From Oscillospiraceae bacterium (GTDB taxonomy: Bacteria > Bacillota > Clostridia > UMGS1840): a DNA stretch of 64,000 bases. Shown piece by piece: positions 1-9,439 of this stretch. The position numbers were made by a program, and so were the translations under genes. The notes under the pieces were generated by a model. It searched no databases, was not told where the DNA came from, and was given only the letters and a program-made list of their open reading frames with translations. How positions within the stretch are numbered: the first letter of the stretch is position 1; each line of letters opens with the position of its first letter. The DNA is taken from positions 31,317-95,316 of the forward strand of contig SVKD01000010.1 of the NCBI GenBank assembly GCA_015068645.1. Direction: 5' to 3'.

Positions 1-1
1 C

Positions 2-1390
2 GTAGCAGGTGCTGATGAGGAAAAAGAAGAACTAAAAGAAGTGGTGGATTTCTTAAAAAATCCCCAGAAATATCACGCTATCGGTGCCAGAATCCCCAAA
101 GGGTTACTGTTGGTGGGACCTCCGGGTACCGGTAAAACCTTGTTGGCAAAAGCCTGTGCAGGGGAAGCGGGCGTACCCTTTTTCTCCATCAGCGGTTCCG
201 ACTTTGTGGAAATGTTTGTTGGTGTGGGTGCATCCCGTGTGAGAGATTTGTTTGAAAATGCGAAAAAAGCAGCTCCCTGTATTATTTTTATTGATGAAAT
301 TGATGCTGTCGGCCGTCACAGAGGTGCCGGTTTGGGTGGCGGTCACGATGAACGTGAACAGACTTTAAACCAGTTACTGGTTGAAATGGACGGTTTTACC
401 GAAAATCAGAATATCATTATCATTGCAGCAACCAACCGTCCCGACATTTTAGACCCGGCACTCCTTCGTCCCGGTCGATTTGACCGTCAGTTGGTAGTGA
501 ACTATCCTGACGTGAAAGGCAGAGAAGAAATTTTAAGAGTTCATGCAAGAAAGAAACCTTTGGCTGCTGATGTGGATTTAGGTGTGATTGCAAAAACCAC
601 TGCAGGATTCACCGGTGCTGACTTGGAAAACCTGTTAAATGAAAGTGCGCTGCTGGCAGCACGTCAGCAGAAAACCAAAATCACCATGCAGGATGTTTCC
701 GAAGCGATGATTAAGGTGATTGCAGGACCGGAAAAGAAATCCAAAAAAGCCAGCGAAAAAGAGAAAAAACTGACTGCTTATCACGAAGCAGGCCATGCAA
801 TTGTGACCAAACTTCTGCCCAATCAGGACCCCGTACATCAGATTTCCATTATTCCCAGAGGCCGTGCAGGCGGTTACACTCTGTCCTTACCCAGTGAGGA
901 TAAAATGTATGCCTCCAAGGTTGGAATGCTGGAAGAAATCGTGGTGCTGTTGGGTGGTCGTGTTGCAGAAAAACTGGTGCTGGACGATATTTCCACCGGT
1001 GCTTCCAACGACATTCAGCGTGCTACCAAAATTGCCCGTGAAATGATTACCAAGTACGGTATGAGCGAAAAATTAGGGCCCATTTGCTTCGGAAGTGAAC
1101 AGGACGAAGTATTTATCGGAAAAGATTTTGGTCAGACCAGAAACTATTCCGAACAGGTAGCTGCATTAATCGATGATGAAATCAAAGCAGTGATTGATGG
1201 TTGTTATGAGCGTTGCCAGACCTTATTATCCGATAATATGGAACTGCTTCACGCGTTATCCGATTTACTGTTGGAAAAAGAAAAAGTGGAAGGCGACGAA
1301 TTCTTGGCATTATATAACAAAATGAACGGAATCGTAGAACCTGTATCCGTTGATGCTGATTCCGATGAGGCGCAAGATGGCAACAACTAA
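2..1390 (+). CDS. ftsH: ATP-dependent zinc metalloprotease FtsH (5'-truncated by window edge)
   Basis: Membrane-anchored AAA+ protease that unfolds and degrades membrane and cytosolic proteins as a hexamer. The reading frame is open from base 2, so the N-terminal membrane segments lie outside the window and only 462 residues are visible. Seen in order: Walker A GPPGTGKT, Walker B IIFIDEID, the arginine-finger region around RPGRFDR, and the zinc-binding HEAGH motif of the M41 peptidase domain with a C-terminal helical region. The first in-frame ATG at 41 is internal to the AAA module and is not the start. The acidic C-terminal tail overlaps the start of the next gene by 14 bp, suggesting translational coupling. 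Identification is secure. Confidence 0.97.
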   Translation, partial: VAGADEEKEELKEVVDFLKNPQKYHAIGARIPKGLLLVGPPGTGKTLLAKACAGEAGVPFFSISGSDFVEMFVGVGASRVRDLFENAKKAAPCIIFIDEIDAVGRHRGAGLGGGHDEREQTLNQLLVEMDGFTENQNIIIIAATNRPDILDPALLRPGRFDRQLVVNYPDVKGREEILRVHARKKPLAADVDLGVIAKTTAGFTGADLENLLNESALLAARQQKTKITMQDVSEAMIKVIAGPEKKSKKASEKEKKLTAYHEAGHAIVTKLLPNQDPVHQISIIPRGRAGGYTLSLPSEDKMYASKVGMLEEIVVLLGGRVAEKLVLDDISTGASNDIQRATKIAREMITKYGMSEKLGPICFGSEQDEVFIGKDFGQTRNYSEQVAALIDDEIKAVIDGCYERCQTLLSDNMELLHALSDLLLEKEKVEGDEFLALYNKMNGIVEPVSVDADSDEAQDGNN

Positions 1391-1997
1391 GAAAAAATTC
1401 TATGCCGTAAAGATAGGGAAAATTTCAGGGATCTATGAATCTTGGGCAGCATGTGAACCGCTGATTAAGGGGTTTCCCGGTGCGGAATATAAAAGTTTTC
1501 CAACGAGAGCGGAAGCAGAGTTTTATTTGACAGGTGTTACACCGAAAGCTCCTCAGGAAGAACTACCGCCGGAAGGTACTCTTTATGCCTATGTGGACGG
1601 AAGCTATAATATTGAAAGCGGATTCTACGGTTACGGCGTAGTGCTGATTTTTCCCGATGGTCACACGGAAGAACAGCAGGGCGGTGACAAGAAAGAATCG
1701 GTTGCTACCATGCGTAATGTGGCAGGGGAATTAAAAGGTGCTATGATTGCTATGCAGTATGCGGTGAATCACGGCTTTTCCCAAGTGAAAATTTTTCACG
1801 ACTACGAAGGAATTGCCAAATGGGCAAAAGGGGAATGGAAAACCAACCTGGATGCCACCGTAGCCTACCGTGAATTTGCCTGGATGATTCAATCCAGAAT
1901 TAAAGTGGATTTTGAGAAAGTAGACGCCCATACCGGTGTGCTCTATAATGAACGTGCCGATGTTTTGGCAAAACAGGGCGCCGGCGTTATCGATTAA
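1377..1997 (+). CDS. rnhA: Ribonuclease H with N-terminal hybrid-binding (viroplasmin-like) domain
   Basis: Cleaves the RNA strand of RNA-DNA hybrids. The 206-aa product has a basic N-terminal domain (about residues 6-52; [13 protein letters not shown] and a late Tyr/Phe cluster) typical of the Caulimovirus VI/RNase H hybrid-binding domain, a Pro/Glu-rich linker, then the RNase H fold. Candidate catalytic acids are D74 (VDGSYN), E118 (AGELKG), D142 (HDYEG) and D195 (NERADVLA). I chose ATG 1377, which has GAGG at 1367-1370 with six bases of spacing; a longer frame from TTG 1350 lacks such a site. The start lies inside the end of ftsH (14-bp overlap). RNase HI is well supported; the symbol is by family, not by orthology. 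Confidence 0.9.
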   Translation: MATTKKKFYAVKIGKISGIYESWAACEPLIKGFPGAEYKSFPTRAEAEFYLTGVTPKAPQEELPPEGTLYAYVDGSYNIESGFYGYGVVLIFPDGHTEEQQGGDKKESVATMRNVAGELKGAMIAMQYAVNHGFSQVKIFHDYEGIAKWAKGEWKTNLDATVAYREFAWMIQSRIKVDFEKVDAHTGVLYNERADVLAKQGAGVID

Positions 1998-2008
1998 TTT
2001 GAAATCGT

Positions 2009-2066
2009 AAAAAATGACAATATTTGCTTGGCAAGTATTGTCATTTTTATTTTTCTATGTTACAAT
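2009..2066 (+). promoter_or_regulatory. Composite terminator-promoter element, copy 1
   Basis: Arms ATGACAATA (2014-2022) and TATTGTCAT (2036-2044), flanked by A and T runs, form an intrinsic terminator after the RNase H gene. The 3' arm also contains TTGTCA (2038-2043), followed after exactly 17 bp by TACAAT (2061-2066), a sigma-A-type promoter for the next gene. The same architecture recurs near 8143 and 27462; a terminator-only relative lies at 12171. Confidence 0.8.
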
Positions 2067-2115
2067 AGAACTGATTTTAATCTGATAAATATAATTGCAA
2101 CCAAGGAGAAACAAC

Positions 2116-2943
2116 ATGGACACTAAAAAACAAATTGTAAGAAAATGGTATGAAAAATTAGAATTTCCCGCTCATTTTGATGAGTTGTTTGAAGATGTGT
2201 TACAAAGAAAAGAAATTCCCGAAAACTGTGTGTTAGCTCGTTATAATGAGTTGTTGGATCAGCATGGTGATGTGGAACTAAATATGATGATGCTCCTTTA
2301 CTTATGCGAAGAATTACAACAGTGGTTTTTTGATCGTGGGATTTCGGAAGAAATTTTTGTGCACACCATGAAAGATCTGGTGCTTTGGGCAGAAGATTAT
2401 TTCAAACAGTCCGGCGGCGTGTTCGGGATTGCTTTTGAAGTGCTTTGGTTAGGTACCTATTATTCCGGTAAACTGTTCCGTCTTGGCAGACTGGAATTTG
2501 AAATGGCTACTGCTTGGAGAGATATTCCCGGCACCCACATCAAAAACGGAGATACCTATATTTCCGTACATATTCCCGAGGGCGGAGCGATGACTCCGGA
2601 ATCCTGTCAGGCGTCCTTTGATATGGCGGTGGAGTTTTTTAAAACCCATTTCCCTGAATATAAATTTGACTGTTTCTTATGTCACACCTGGATGTTTGAT
2701 GAACAGCTAAAAACGGTGTTGTCACCCAATTCCAATATTGTGAAATTCTTTGATTTCTTTGAAGTGGTAAATCAGGAAGAATCCGACGAAATTATTCGTC
2801 ATATTTTTGGAAACGGTTCTACCAGAGAAAATATTTTAGACCGTCCGTGTAACTCTTCTTTGACCAAATGGATCGTACAAACCGTAAAAGAAAACGGAAA
2901 ATTCTACGAAGGCTACGGCATTCGCAAAGTATCAATGGATTAA
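2116..2943 (+). CDS. Acyltransferase domain-containing protein (NAT_N plus GNAT-like C-terminal type)
   Basis: A 275-aa soluble protein. It resembles the Firmicute family with an N-terminal helical domain followed by a GNAT-like C-terminal domain (formerly DUF5596): note the GKLFRLGRLEFE segment followed by HIPEGGAMTPESC, which I recall as characteristic of that family. Its substrate is not known. The start is ATG 2116, preceded by AGGAG at 2104-2108 with seven bases of spacing; an upstream alternative codon has no ribosome site. It is transcribed from the composite promoter ending at 2066 and is probably monocistronic. The family call is from remembered motifs and would need a profile search. 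Confidence 0.7.
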   Translation: MDTKKQIVRKWYEKLEFPAHFDELFEDVLQRKEIPENCVLARYNELLDQHGDVELNMMMLLYLCEELQQWFFDRGISEEIFVHTMKDLVLWAEDYFKQSGGVFGIAFEVLWLGTYYSGKLFRLGRLEFEMATAWRDIPGTHIKNGDTYISVHIPEGGAMTPESCQASFDMAVEFFKTHFPEYKFDCFLCHTWMFDEQLKTVLSPNSNIVKFFDFFEVVNQEESDEIIRHIFGNGSTRENILDRPCNSSLTKWIVQTVKENGKFYEGYGIRKVSMD

Positions 2944-3028
2944 CAAATTCACAAAATCTACAACTGTTTTTCATAAATGAAACATATCCTTTTGATAGAA
3001 TCCAATCTGAATAAAGGAGGAATTTTCT

Positions 3029-4627
3029 ATGAAACGAATTCTTTTTATTTTCGTAGCTTGTGTGTTAACCTTAGCTTTACTCGGCGGTTGTAACCAAAAA
3101 CAGAACGAATCGTCTTTTAGCGACATTCAGAGCACCCGTTTTGACACGGTACAAACCATTACACTTTCCGATGGAGATATTCTTTATAACGGTTCTTCCG
3201 TAGGGGAATCAGGAGAGGTGTATGTAAGCCGTGACATTATCTATTACGAGGATATGGAAGTGTATCCCAGCGGTAATCCCTATGGGGAAGGTACCGATGT
3301 CGATCAACATACCAAAGAAGAAGCGGAGGACCATCGGGTTGTGAATATTACAAAACCCGGTTCTTATGTTATCAGTGGAACCATCTCTTTAGGGCAGATT
3401 CGTGTGGACTTAGGCAAGGATGCCAAAGAGAATCCCGAGGCAGTGGTAGAACTAATTTTGGACAATGCAGATATTACTTGCACTGTGGCACCTGCTATTT
3501 TATTTCAAAATGTGTATGAGTGCGACAAAGACTGGTCCCAGGATTCTGCCACTTTTGATGTGGATACCACAAAAGCAGGTGCAAACATCGTACTGGCAGA
3601 GGATAGTAAAAACATGGTGAACGGTTCCTATGTGGCAAAGATTTTTAAGGACAGCGAGGGGGAAAAGAAGCTCTATAAACAAGACGGTGCTATCTATTCC
3701 TATATGTCTATGAATGTGGATGGTCCCGGCAGTCTGGAACTGAATGCCGAAAACGAAGGTCTGGATTCAGAACTTCATCTCACCGTAAATGGCGGTGATA
3801 TTACCATTCGTTCTCAGAATGACGGTATCAATACCAATGAAGACGGAATTTCCGTGACGACGATTAACGGCGGAAACCTTTATATTATGGCAGGGCTTGG
3901 CAAAGAGGGAGACGGTATTGATTCCAACGGTTGGCTGGTGGTAAACGGCGGAACTGTGGTATCCTGTGCCCATCCCGCATCGGATGCAGGGTTAGACAGT
4001 GATATGGGCTCCTTTGTGAATGGCGGAACTGTGATTGCCTTAGGTTCTACCATGGATTGGCCCGAAAGTGATTCCCGTCAGGTGACTATGAATCTGCAAT
4101 TTCAAAACGCCGTGGATGCCAACGATGCGTTAGTAGTAAAAGATGTTGATGATAAGATTGTATTTGCTTACCAGACTGCGGAAGAAAAGTTGACAGGCAG
4201 AGATTACCGCGGTGCGATTATTTCCTCTCCCAATTTCCAACAAGGCGGAGAATATATCGTTTCTGTGGGTGGTGCACTTCAAGGAGATTCAACCAACGGA
4301 TTATACGAAGTGGAAACAGTAGCGGAACAAGAGTACGGTGTTCAGCAGGGATATTTCGGTACAGATTTGCCCTTTGGAAAAGGTCCGCACGGAAAACCGC
4401 CTAAGTTTGATGGCGAACCTCCAAAAATGCCTGAGGGCATGATACCTCCTGGATTTCATGGTGAACCGCCTCAGTTTGACGGAGAACATCCGCCCATGCC
4501 TGAGGGAGGATTCCCGCCTGAATTCCAAGCAGAACCGTTGGAAGGGCAGGAGCAAAAAGAACGGTTTGTCATGGCAGACCAGGTGAACTTATTCACAGGT
4601 GTTTCTGATTTGATAGTAAGACCTTAA
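3029..4627 (+). CDS. Carbohydrate-binding domain-containing lipoprotein (Cthe_2159-like beta-helix) with Pro-rich tail
   Basis: Predicted surface lipoprotein of 532 aa: a hydrophobic signal peptide ends in lipobox LGGC with C21 as the lipidated residue. The central part has repeated turns such as LTVNGGDITI, GDGIDSNGWLVVNGGTVV and SFVNGGTVIAL, the pattern of the right-handed parallel beta-helix Cthe_2159 family, whose founding member binds pectic acid-type polysaccharide. Residues from about 448 form a Pro/Gly/Glu-rich tail with imperfect repeats built on FDGE, PPxMPEG and PPxF. The start ATG 3029 has AAAGGAGG upstream. It stands with other polysaccharide-related genes in the window. The exact ligand is inferred. 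Confidence 0.75.
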   Translation: MKRILFIFVACVLTLALLGGCNQKQNESSFSDIQSTRFDTVQTITLSDGDILYNGSSVGESGEVYVSRDIIYYEDMEVYPSGNPYGEGTDVDQHTKEEAEDHRVVNITKPGSYVISGTISLGQIRVDLGKDAKENPEAVVELILDNADITCTVAPAILFQNVYECDKDWSQDSATFDVDTTKAGANIVLAEDSKNMVNGSYVAKIFKDSEGEKKLYKQDGAIYSYMSMNVDGPGSLELNAENEGLDSELHLTVNGGDITIRSQNDGINTNEDGISVTTINGGNLYIMAGLGKEGDGIDSNGWLVVNGGTVVSCAHPASDAGLDSDMGSFVNGGTVIALGSTMDWPESDSRQVTMNLQFQNAVDANDALVVKDVDDKIVFAYQTAEEKLTGRDYRGAIISSPNFQQGGEYIVSVGGALQGDSTNGLYEVETVAEQEYGVQQGYFGTDLPFGKGPHGKPPKFDGEPPKMPEGMIPPGFHGEPPQFDGEHPPMPEGGFPPEFQAEPLEGQEQKERFVMADQVNLFTGVSDLIVRP

Positions 4628-4648
4628 CAGAAAAAGAGGTTACTTTTG

Positions 4649-5452
4649 ATGCAAAACCAAAAAGATTCAAAAAAATCTGATATCCGTCCCTTTCGGATGT
4701 ATGGGAACTTATATTTTGTGGGAAGCTCTGCCGTTTCGGTGCACGTCGTTGAAACATCTTCTGGACTTGTGATGATAGATACCGGATATCCCGATATGTA
4801 TGAACAGATTTGTTTCAGTATGAAAGAGGTTGGGTTAAATCCCGAAGATATTTGTGCGATTTTTCATTCTCACGGACATATTGACCATTTTGGTTGTACC
4901 GAAAGGCTGAAAGCAATCTCCGGCGCCAAAACCTACATCAGCCGCATTGATAACGCCATCGTGAACGGTACCTACGATTGGTCCTGGGCAAAAGAATTGG
5001 GACTTCCCCGTGTGGAACCTTTTGATTGTGATGTTTTGGTAGAAGACGGCGATTCTTTTGTATTTGGTGACACAACGATTCGCTGTGTGTTAACGCCGGG
5101 TCATACCGAAGGTGTGCTTTCCTTTTTTGTCAATGTGGAAGAAGACGGCAAATCCTTGATTGCCGCAATGCACGGTGGCATCGGGATGAATAGTATGACC
5201 AAAGAATTTTTAGAAGAATACGGTTTCTCCAAAGATTGCCGTGAGATTTTTAGAAAAGGTCTTCATTCTCTAAAAAGTGAGCAGGTGGATATCGTGATGG
5301 GGAATCATCCTTTTCAGAATAACACCGAGGGTAAACTGAAACGCTTAGAAGCAGGGGAGTCTGCCTTTGTGGATTTCACAGAGTGGATTCGTTTTTTACA
5401 AGAAACCGAAGCTACGTTGGATGAAATGCTTGAAAACGAGGAAGAAAAATAA
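4649..5452 (+). CDS. MBL-fold metallo-hydrolase
   Basis: Binuclear-metal hydrolase of the metallo-beta-lactamase superfamily, 267 aa, cytoplasmic (no signal peptide). The metal-binding signature HGHIDH is at residues 75-80, inside FHSHGHIDHFG, and the second histidine motif is LTPGHTEG near residue 152. A late GNHP motif gives another metal ligand. The substrate cannot be told from sequence; thioester, lactone and cyclic-phosphate hydrolases share this fold. ATG 4649 is preferred over TTG 4646 because GAGG at 4636-4639 is suitably spaced. It begins 21 bases after the lipoprotein gene and may be cotranscribed with it. Confidence 0.85.
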   Translation: MQNQKDSKKSDIRPFRMYGNLYFVGSSAVSVHVVETSSGLVMIDTGYPDMYEQICFSMKEVGLNPEDICAIFHSHGHIDHFGCTERLKAISGAKTYISRIDNAIVNGTYDWSWAKELGLPRVEPFDCDVLVEDGDSFVFGDTTIRCVLTPGHTEGVLSFFVNVEEDGKSLIAAMHGGIGMNSMTKEFLEEYGFSKDCREIFRKGLHSLKSEQVDIVMGNHPFQNNTEGKLKRLEAGESAFVDFTEWIRFLQETEATLDEMLENEEEK

Positions 5453-5471
5453 GAAAAATCGCTAAAAAATA

Positions 5472-5500
5472 TTGACAAAGCTTGAAACTTATGCTATACT
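5472..5500 (+). promoter_or_regulatory. Sigma-A promoter of the T-box transcript
   Basis: TTGACA (5472-5477), 17-bp spacer, TATACT (5495-5500). It directly precedes the T-box leader, so transcription should begin at about 5507. Confidence 0.85.
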
Positions 5501-5506
5501 ATGCTC

Positions 5507-5818
5507 TAATGAAAGGCTATGACGAAGAGGGCAACTCCAGGAGAACCCGGGAGAGAAGTGGCGGTTGGTGCGAGCCATGGGGGACAGGTTTTGTTTGTAG
5601 CTTCTGAGCCGAAAGGAAGAAAGTTTTTCTTTTTTAGAAGAAGGGAAAAATGAGTAGAACCTTTCCGTGATTGCTGCGTAAAAGCACAAGAGGTTGTTAG
5701 ACCTTGAAAGTGGCAATGAAATTTTCGTTGCAATTTGAGTGGTACCGCGGGTGCATATTTTCGTAATACACTCGTCTCAAAGAATTTTACCGATACTTTG
5801 AGGCGAGATTTTTTTTGC
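5507..5818 (+). ncRNA. T-box leader, specifier read as GUA (Val)
   Basis: tRNA-sensing transcription-attenuation leader. Stem I base pairs GGCT (5515-5518) with AGCC (5607-5610) and GAAG (5524-5527) with CTTC (5601-5604), separated by a kink-turn-like ATGAC/TG. The distal loop carries GGTGCGA between TGGC and GCCA arms. The conserved T-box sequence TGAGTGGTACCGCGG is at 5736-5750. The terminator pairs CTCGTCTCAAAG (5771-5782) with CTTTGAGGCGAG (5796-5807), followed by eight T. By alignment with the known glyQ-type layout (specifier, one purine, four stem bases, UGAGC), the specifier is GTA at 5597-5599, a valine codon. The usual AGUA motif on the 5' side is not obvious, so the codon call is less certain than the T-box call. 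Confidence 0.92.
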
Positions 5819-5842
5819 CTCAAACACAGGAGGATTTTTTCT

Positions 5843-8134
5843 ATGGAAAACTCAAGAGACATCAGCTTAAAAATTAAAGAAATGGCGTGGCGTATCCGTG
5901 AACTTCGTGAAATCGAAGGCTTCACCACCGAAGAAATGTCCGCAAAAACCGGCGTATCTTTGGAGGAATACGTGAGAATGGAAAACGGGGAAGCAGATTT
6001 AAACTTTGCTTTTATTTACCGTTGTGCAGAAGCGTTTCGTGTCAACGTAACCGATATTATTGAAGGTGCCAGCCCCAATTTGCGTTCTTACACCGTAACC
6101 CGTGCAGGAGCAGGTCAGCAGATTGCCAAAGCGCACGGTATGGTGTACTACAATATGGCACATGCTTTTCGGAACCGTATTGCAGAACCCTTGTACGTAG
6201 TGAGCGCTTATGATGAAGCAGCTCAGAATAAAGATATTGAATTAACCACTCACGACGGTCAGGAATGTGACATTGTTATTGAGGGGAACTTAATGGTGCA
6301 GATCGGGGAACATAAGGAAGTGTTAGGCCCCGGCGACAGCATTTATTACAACAGTAACACTCCTCACGGGATGATTGCAGTAAACGGTAAAGACTGTAAA
6401 TTCTATGCGATTGTGCTTCGTGCCGATGCAGAAACTGTAGAAACCACCAAAGAAGTGGTGCCCACCGAACAGATTATCGGTTCCATTCACAGAGATACCA
6501 AAGACAGAATTTATCATAAATTTATTGACGTGGTGGAAGATGAACAGGGAACGCCCACCTCCATCACCTTTAAAAATACCGAAAAATTCAACTTTGCATT
6601 CGATTTGGTAGACGAGCTTTCCAGACGTGAGACTGATAAACTCTGTATGCTTCATATTTCCAAAAACAAAACCGAGCGTCGTTTTACCTTTACCGATATG
6701 CGTAAAAAATCCAGTCAGTGTGCCAACTACTTTGCATCCTTGGGAATCAAAAAGGGTGACAGAGTAATGCTGATTTTAAAACGTCACTATCAGTTCTGGA
6801 TTGCAATGCTGGGTTTAAACAAACTGGGTGCTGTTGCTATCCCTGCAGTTGATCAGCTTCACGAACACGATTTGGAATACCGGTTCCAGTCTGCAGGAGT
6901 AAGTGCAATTGTTTGTACTGCAGACGGCGAAGTTGCAAATTATGTGGATATGGCGGCGAAAACTTGCCCTACATTAAAACATAAAATGTTAGTTGGTGGC
7001 AAAAAAGAAGGCTGGAGAAACTTTAACGAAGAATATAAACGTTTCAGCACGCATTTTGACCGTACGGAAGATTCTCCCTGCGGTGATGATACCATGCTGA
7101 TGTATTTCACTTCAGGTACCTCCGGCTATCCCAAAATTGCAACCCATAACTATAAATATCCCTTAGGTCATTTCCACACTGCAAAATATTGGCATAATGT
7201 GGATCCCGATGGATTGCACTTTACCATTTCCGATACCGGTTGGGCAAAGGCAATGTGGGGAAAACTGTATGGTCAGTGGCTCTGTGAAGCTGCAACCTTT
7301 GTGTATGACTTTGACCGTTTCGATGCAGCAGAAATTCTGCCCATGTTTGCAAAACACAATATCACCACCTTCTGTGCACCGCCTACCATGCTTCGTATGA
7401 TGGTAAAACAGGATATTTCCAAATATGATTTCTCCTCCGTCCGCCATATGACCACAGCCGGGGAAGCACTCAATCCTGAAGTTTACCGTCAATTTGAAAA
7501 GGCAACGGGACTGCAGATTAAAGAAGGTTTCGGTCAGACCGAAAGTACTATGATTATTGGTAACTTAGTTGGCAAACCCCATAAAATCGGTGCAATGGGT
7601 AAACCTGCTCCGATTTATAAAGTGGAACTGCACAATGCAGACGGAGAACAGGTAAAAACCAGTGAATCCGGTGAAATCGTTATTAACGTAAAAGACGGGG
7701 CGCCCTGCGGTCTGTTTACCGGTTACTACGGTGCAGAAGAAAAAACCAAAGAAGTATGGCACGACGGTTACTATCACACCGGTGACGTTGCCTGGTGTGA
7801 CGAAGACGGTTACTACTGGTATGTTGGCCGTGTGGATGACGTTATCAAATCCTCCGGTTACAGAATCGGACCCTTCGAAATCGAAAGCGTTATTATGGAA
7901 TTGCCCTATGTGTTAGAATGTGGTGTTTCCGCTGTTCCTGATGAAGTAAGAGGTCAGATTGTAAAAGCATCTATTGTATTGGTTGCAGGCACTGAAGGTA
8001 CCGACGAGCTGAAAAAAGAAATTCAAAATTATGTTAAGGAAAAAACCGCTCCGTATAAATATCCCAGAATTGTGGAATTTAAGGATAGCTTACCTAAGAC
8101 CGTCAGCGGTAAAATCCAGCGTAATAAACTGTAA
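5843..8134 (+). CDS. XRE/cupin-fused acyl-CoA synthetase (AMP-forming)
   Basis: A 763-aa fusion. Residues about 10-70 form an XRE-type helix-turn-helix (TTEEMSAKTGVSLEEYVRME), about 100-195 a cupin barrel (GDSIYYNSNTPHG), and about 230-763 an adenylate-forming enzyme with P-loop YFTSGTSGYPK near residue 421, YHTGD near 644 and C-terminal catalytic lysine in PKTVSGKIQR. The enzyme part resembles medium-chain or aryl acyl-CoA synthetases that convert a carboxylate, ATP and CoA to acyl-CoA, AMP and PPi. The start is ATG 5843 with AGGAGG at 5828-5833; a longer frame from 5735 would run through the T-box and terminator and is rejected. Expression is controlled by the upstream T-box, which implies a link to amino acid supply. 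The substrate is inferred, not shown. Confidence 0.88.
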   Translation: MENSRDISLKIKEMAWRIRELREIEGFTTEEMSAKTGVSLEEYVRMENGEADLNFAFIYRCAEAFRVNVTDIIEGASPNLRSYTVTRAGAGQQIAKAHGMVYYNMAHAFRNRIAEPLYVVSAYDEAAQNKDIELTTHDGQECDIVIEGNLMVQIGEHKEVLGPGDSIYYNSNTPHGMIAVNGKDCKFYAIVLRADAETVETTKEVVPTEQIIGSIHRDTKDRIYHKFIDVVEDEQGTPTSITFKNTEKFNFAFDLVDELSRRETDKLCMLHISKNKTERRFTFTDMRKKSSQCANYFASLGIKKGDRVMLILKRHYQFWIAMLGLNKLGAVAIPAVDQLHEHDLEYRFQSAGVSAIVCTADGEVANYVDMAAKTCPTLKHKMLVGGKKEGWRNFNEEYKRFSTHFDRTEDSPCGDDTMLMYFTSGTSGYPKIATHNYKYPLGHFHTAKYWHNVDPDGLHFTISDTGWAKAMWGKLYGQWLCEAATFVYDFDRFDAAEILPMFAKHNITTFCAPPTMLRMMVKQDISKYDFSSVRHMTTAGEALNPEVYRQFEKATGLQIKEGFGQTESTMIIGNLVGKPHKIGAMGKPAPIYKVELHNADGEQVKTSESGEIVINVKDGAPCGLFTGYYGAEEKTKEVWHDGYYHTGDVAWCDEDGYYWYVGRVDDVIKSSGYRIGPFEIESVIMELPYVLECGVSAVPDEVRGQIVKASIVLVAGTEGTDELKKEIQNYVKEKTAPYKYPRIVEFKDSLPKTVSGKIQRNKL

Positions 8135-8142
8135 AATAAAAA

Positions 8143-8192
8143 ATGACAATATTGTAACAAATATTGTCATTTTTTATTTTATGTGTTATACT
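8143..8192 (+). promoter_or_regulatory. Composite terminator-promoter element, copy 2
   Basis: Arms ATGACAATATT (8143-8153) and AATATTGTCAT (8160-8170) with loop GTAACA and a T run terminate the synthetase transcript. TTGTCA (8164-8169) in the 3' arm lies 17 bp before TATACT (8187-8192), giving a promoter for the lipid kinase. The following 125 bases to 8319 show no gene. Confidence 0.8.
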
Positions 8193-8319
8193 GTATTATG
8201 ATATGATATATAAATAATAACAAACAGCTTTGTTGCTTGGCATATAAAAGAAAAATATTGCCGTAAAACGGTTCTTGATGGTAAATCCAAAATATCCCCT
8301 TGAAAGAAAAGTGAAGTGA

Positions 8320-9234
8320 TTGAATTTGGAAAAAACAAAAAAACTTTTACTGATTATGAATCCCTGTGCAGGGACAAAAAAAGCGAATAAATATTTGACC
8401 GATATTTTGGTGATGTTCGGAGAACACGGCTATCAAAACACTGTTTATCTGACGAAAGCTGCCGGCGATGCCAAGCAGTTTGCAAAAGAAAATGCCAAGG
8501 ATTTTGATTTGATTGTAGCCATTGGAGGAGACGGTACCTTCAATGAGGTTGTTTCAGGTGTACTAAAGTCCGGCGCTGATGTGAAAATTGGTTATATTCC
8601 TGCCGGCAGTACCAATGATTTTGCCAACAGCTTAAAACTTTCCAAAAATATTATGCAGGCTGCAGAAGATATTATGGTGGGTTCCGTTCATGAAATTGAT
8701 ATCGGTTCTTTTAACGGAAGAACTTTTTCTTATGTGGCATGTTTTGGTGCCTTTGCAGAGGTGTCGTACAGAACGCCGCAAAATGCGAAAAATACTTTTG
8801 GGCACTTGGCTTATGTGTTGGAGGGGATTAAAGATATTACCAATTTAAAGAGCAAACATCTTCGCTTTATGGCAGATGATAATGTGGTTGAAGATGATTT
8901 TGTATTTGGTGCTATTTGCAATTCCACTTCTGTGGGAGGTGTCATTAATCTTGACCCCAAGCTGGTGGATTTCAGTGACGGATTATTTGAAGTGTTGCTG
9001 ATAAAACCGCCCAAAGATTTTTTTGAGCTGAACGAGATTGTGATAGCATTAACTTCAAGAAAGTACAAATCAAAAATGATTACCTTTTTCAGCGCAAAAC
9101 ATATTGTGATTGAAACTTCAGAAAAGATTAACTGGACGTTAGACGGTGAATATGCTTATGGGGAAGAAACAATCCAAGTGGATAATTTAAACAAAGCGAT
9201 TAAGCTGATTATCAATCAGACGCCTGAGAAATAG
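8320..9234 (+). CDS. Diacylglycerol/lipid kinase family protein
   Basis: DagK/YegS-type lipid kinase, about 304 aa, expected to phosphorylate diacylglycerol or a related lipid with ATP at the membrane surface. The catalytic glycine-rich motif IGGDGTFNEVV lies near residues 68-78, followed by GYIPAGSTNDFA, both typical of the family; the C-terminal half is the beta-sandwich domain. The start is uncertain: TTG 8320 and TTG 8326 are both possible and neither has a strong ribosome site (AAGTGAT lies just upstream). Transcription probably starts at the composite promoter near 8192. Confidence 0.88.
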   Translation: MNLEKTKKLLLIMNPCAGTKKANKYLTDILVMFGEHGYQNTVYLTKAAGDAKQFAKENAKDFDLIVAIGGDGTFNEVVSGVLKSGADVKIGYIPAGSTNDFANSLKLSKNIMQAAEDIMVGSVHEIDIGSFNGRTFSYVACFGAFAEVSYRTPQNAKNTFGHLAYVLEGIKDITNLKSKHLRFMADDNVVEDDFVFGAICNSTSVGGVINLDPKLVDFSDGLFEVLLIKPPKDFFELNEIVIALTSRKYKSKMITFFSAKHIVIETSEKINWTLDGEYAYGEETIQVDNLNKAIKLIINQTPEK

Positions 9235-9439
9235 TCATTTGCTTGTTATGGCAAGAGGAATTCATAAAGCGAATCAACAATAATCTGTGTTTTTTGGAAG
9301 ATCATGAGGATGTGCGAGAAGAATTTGACATTCTCCAAGAGATATTGAGACCTCTAATATCAGGATTGTGCTGCGCAAAAGGGAAAGCACATTGTTTGAA
9401 ATGACATACGGTCTTTTCCATAAGAAAGAGGTATCGGAA
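9235..9439 (+). other. Intergenic stretch with possible decayed coding sequence
   Basis: Between the lipid kinase and the YgjV-like gene. One + frame reads an acidic and leucine-rich stretch with no good start (FLEDHEDVREEFDIL, then LRPLISG) and stops at about 9404; the next frame continues RKRESTLFEMTYGLFHKKE up to the following start. This looks like the tail of a gene broken by frameshift. I do not recognise the family. Confidence 0.3.

Noticed and set aside
5735..5842. N-terminal extension of the acyl-CoA synthetase frame by 36 codons
   Set aside because: It would translate the T-box antiterminator and terminator; AGGAGG and ATG 5843 give the natural start.
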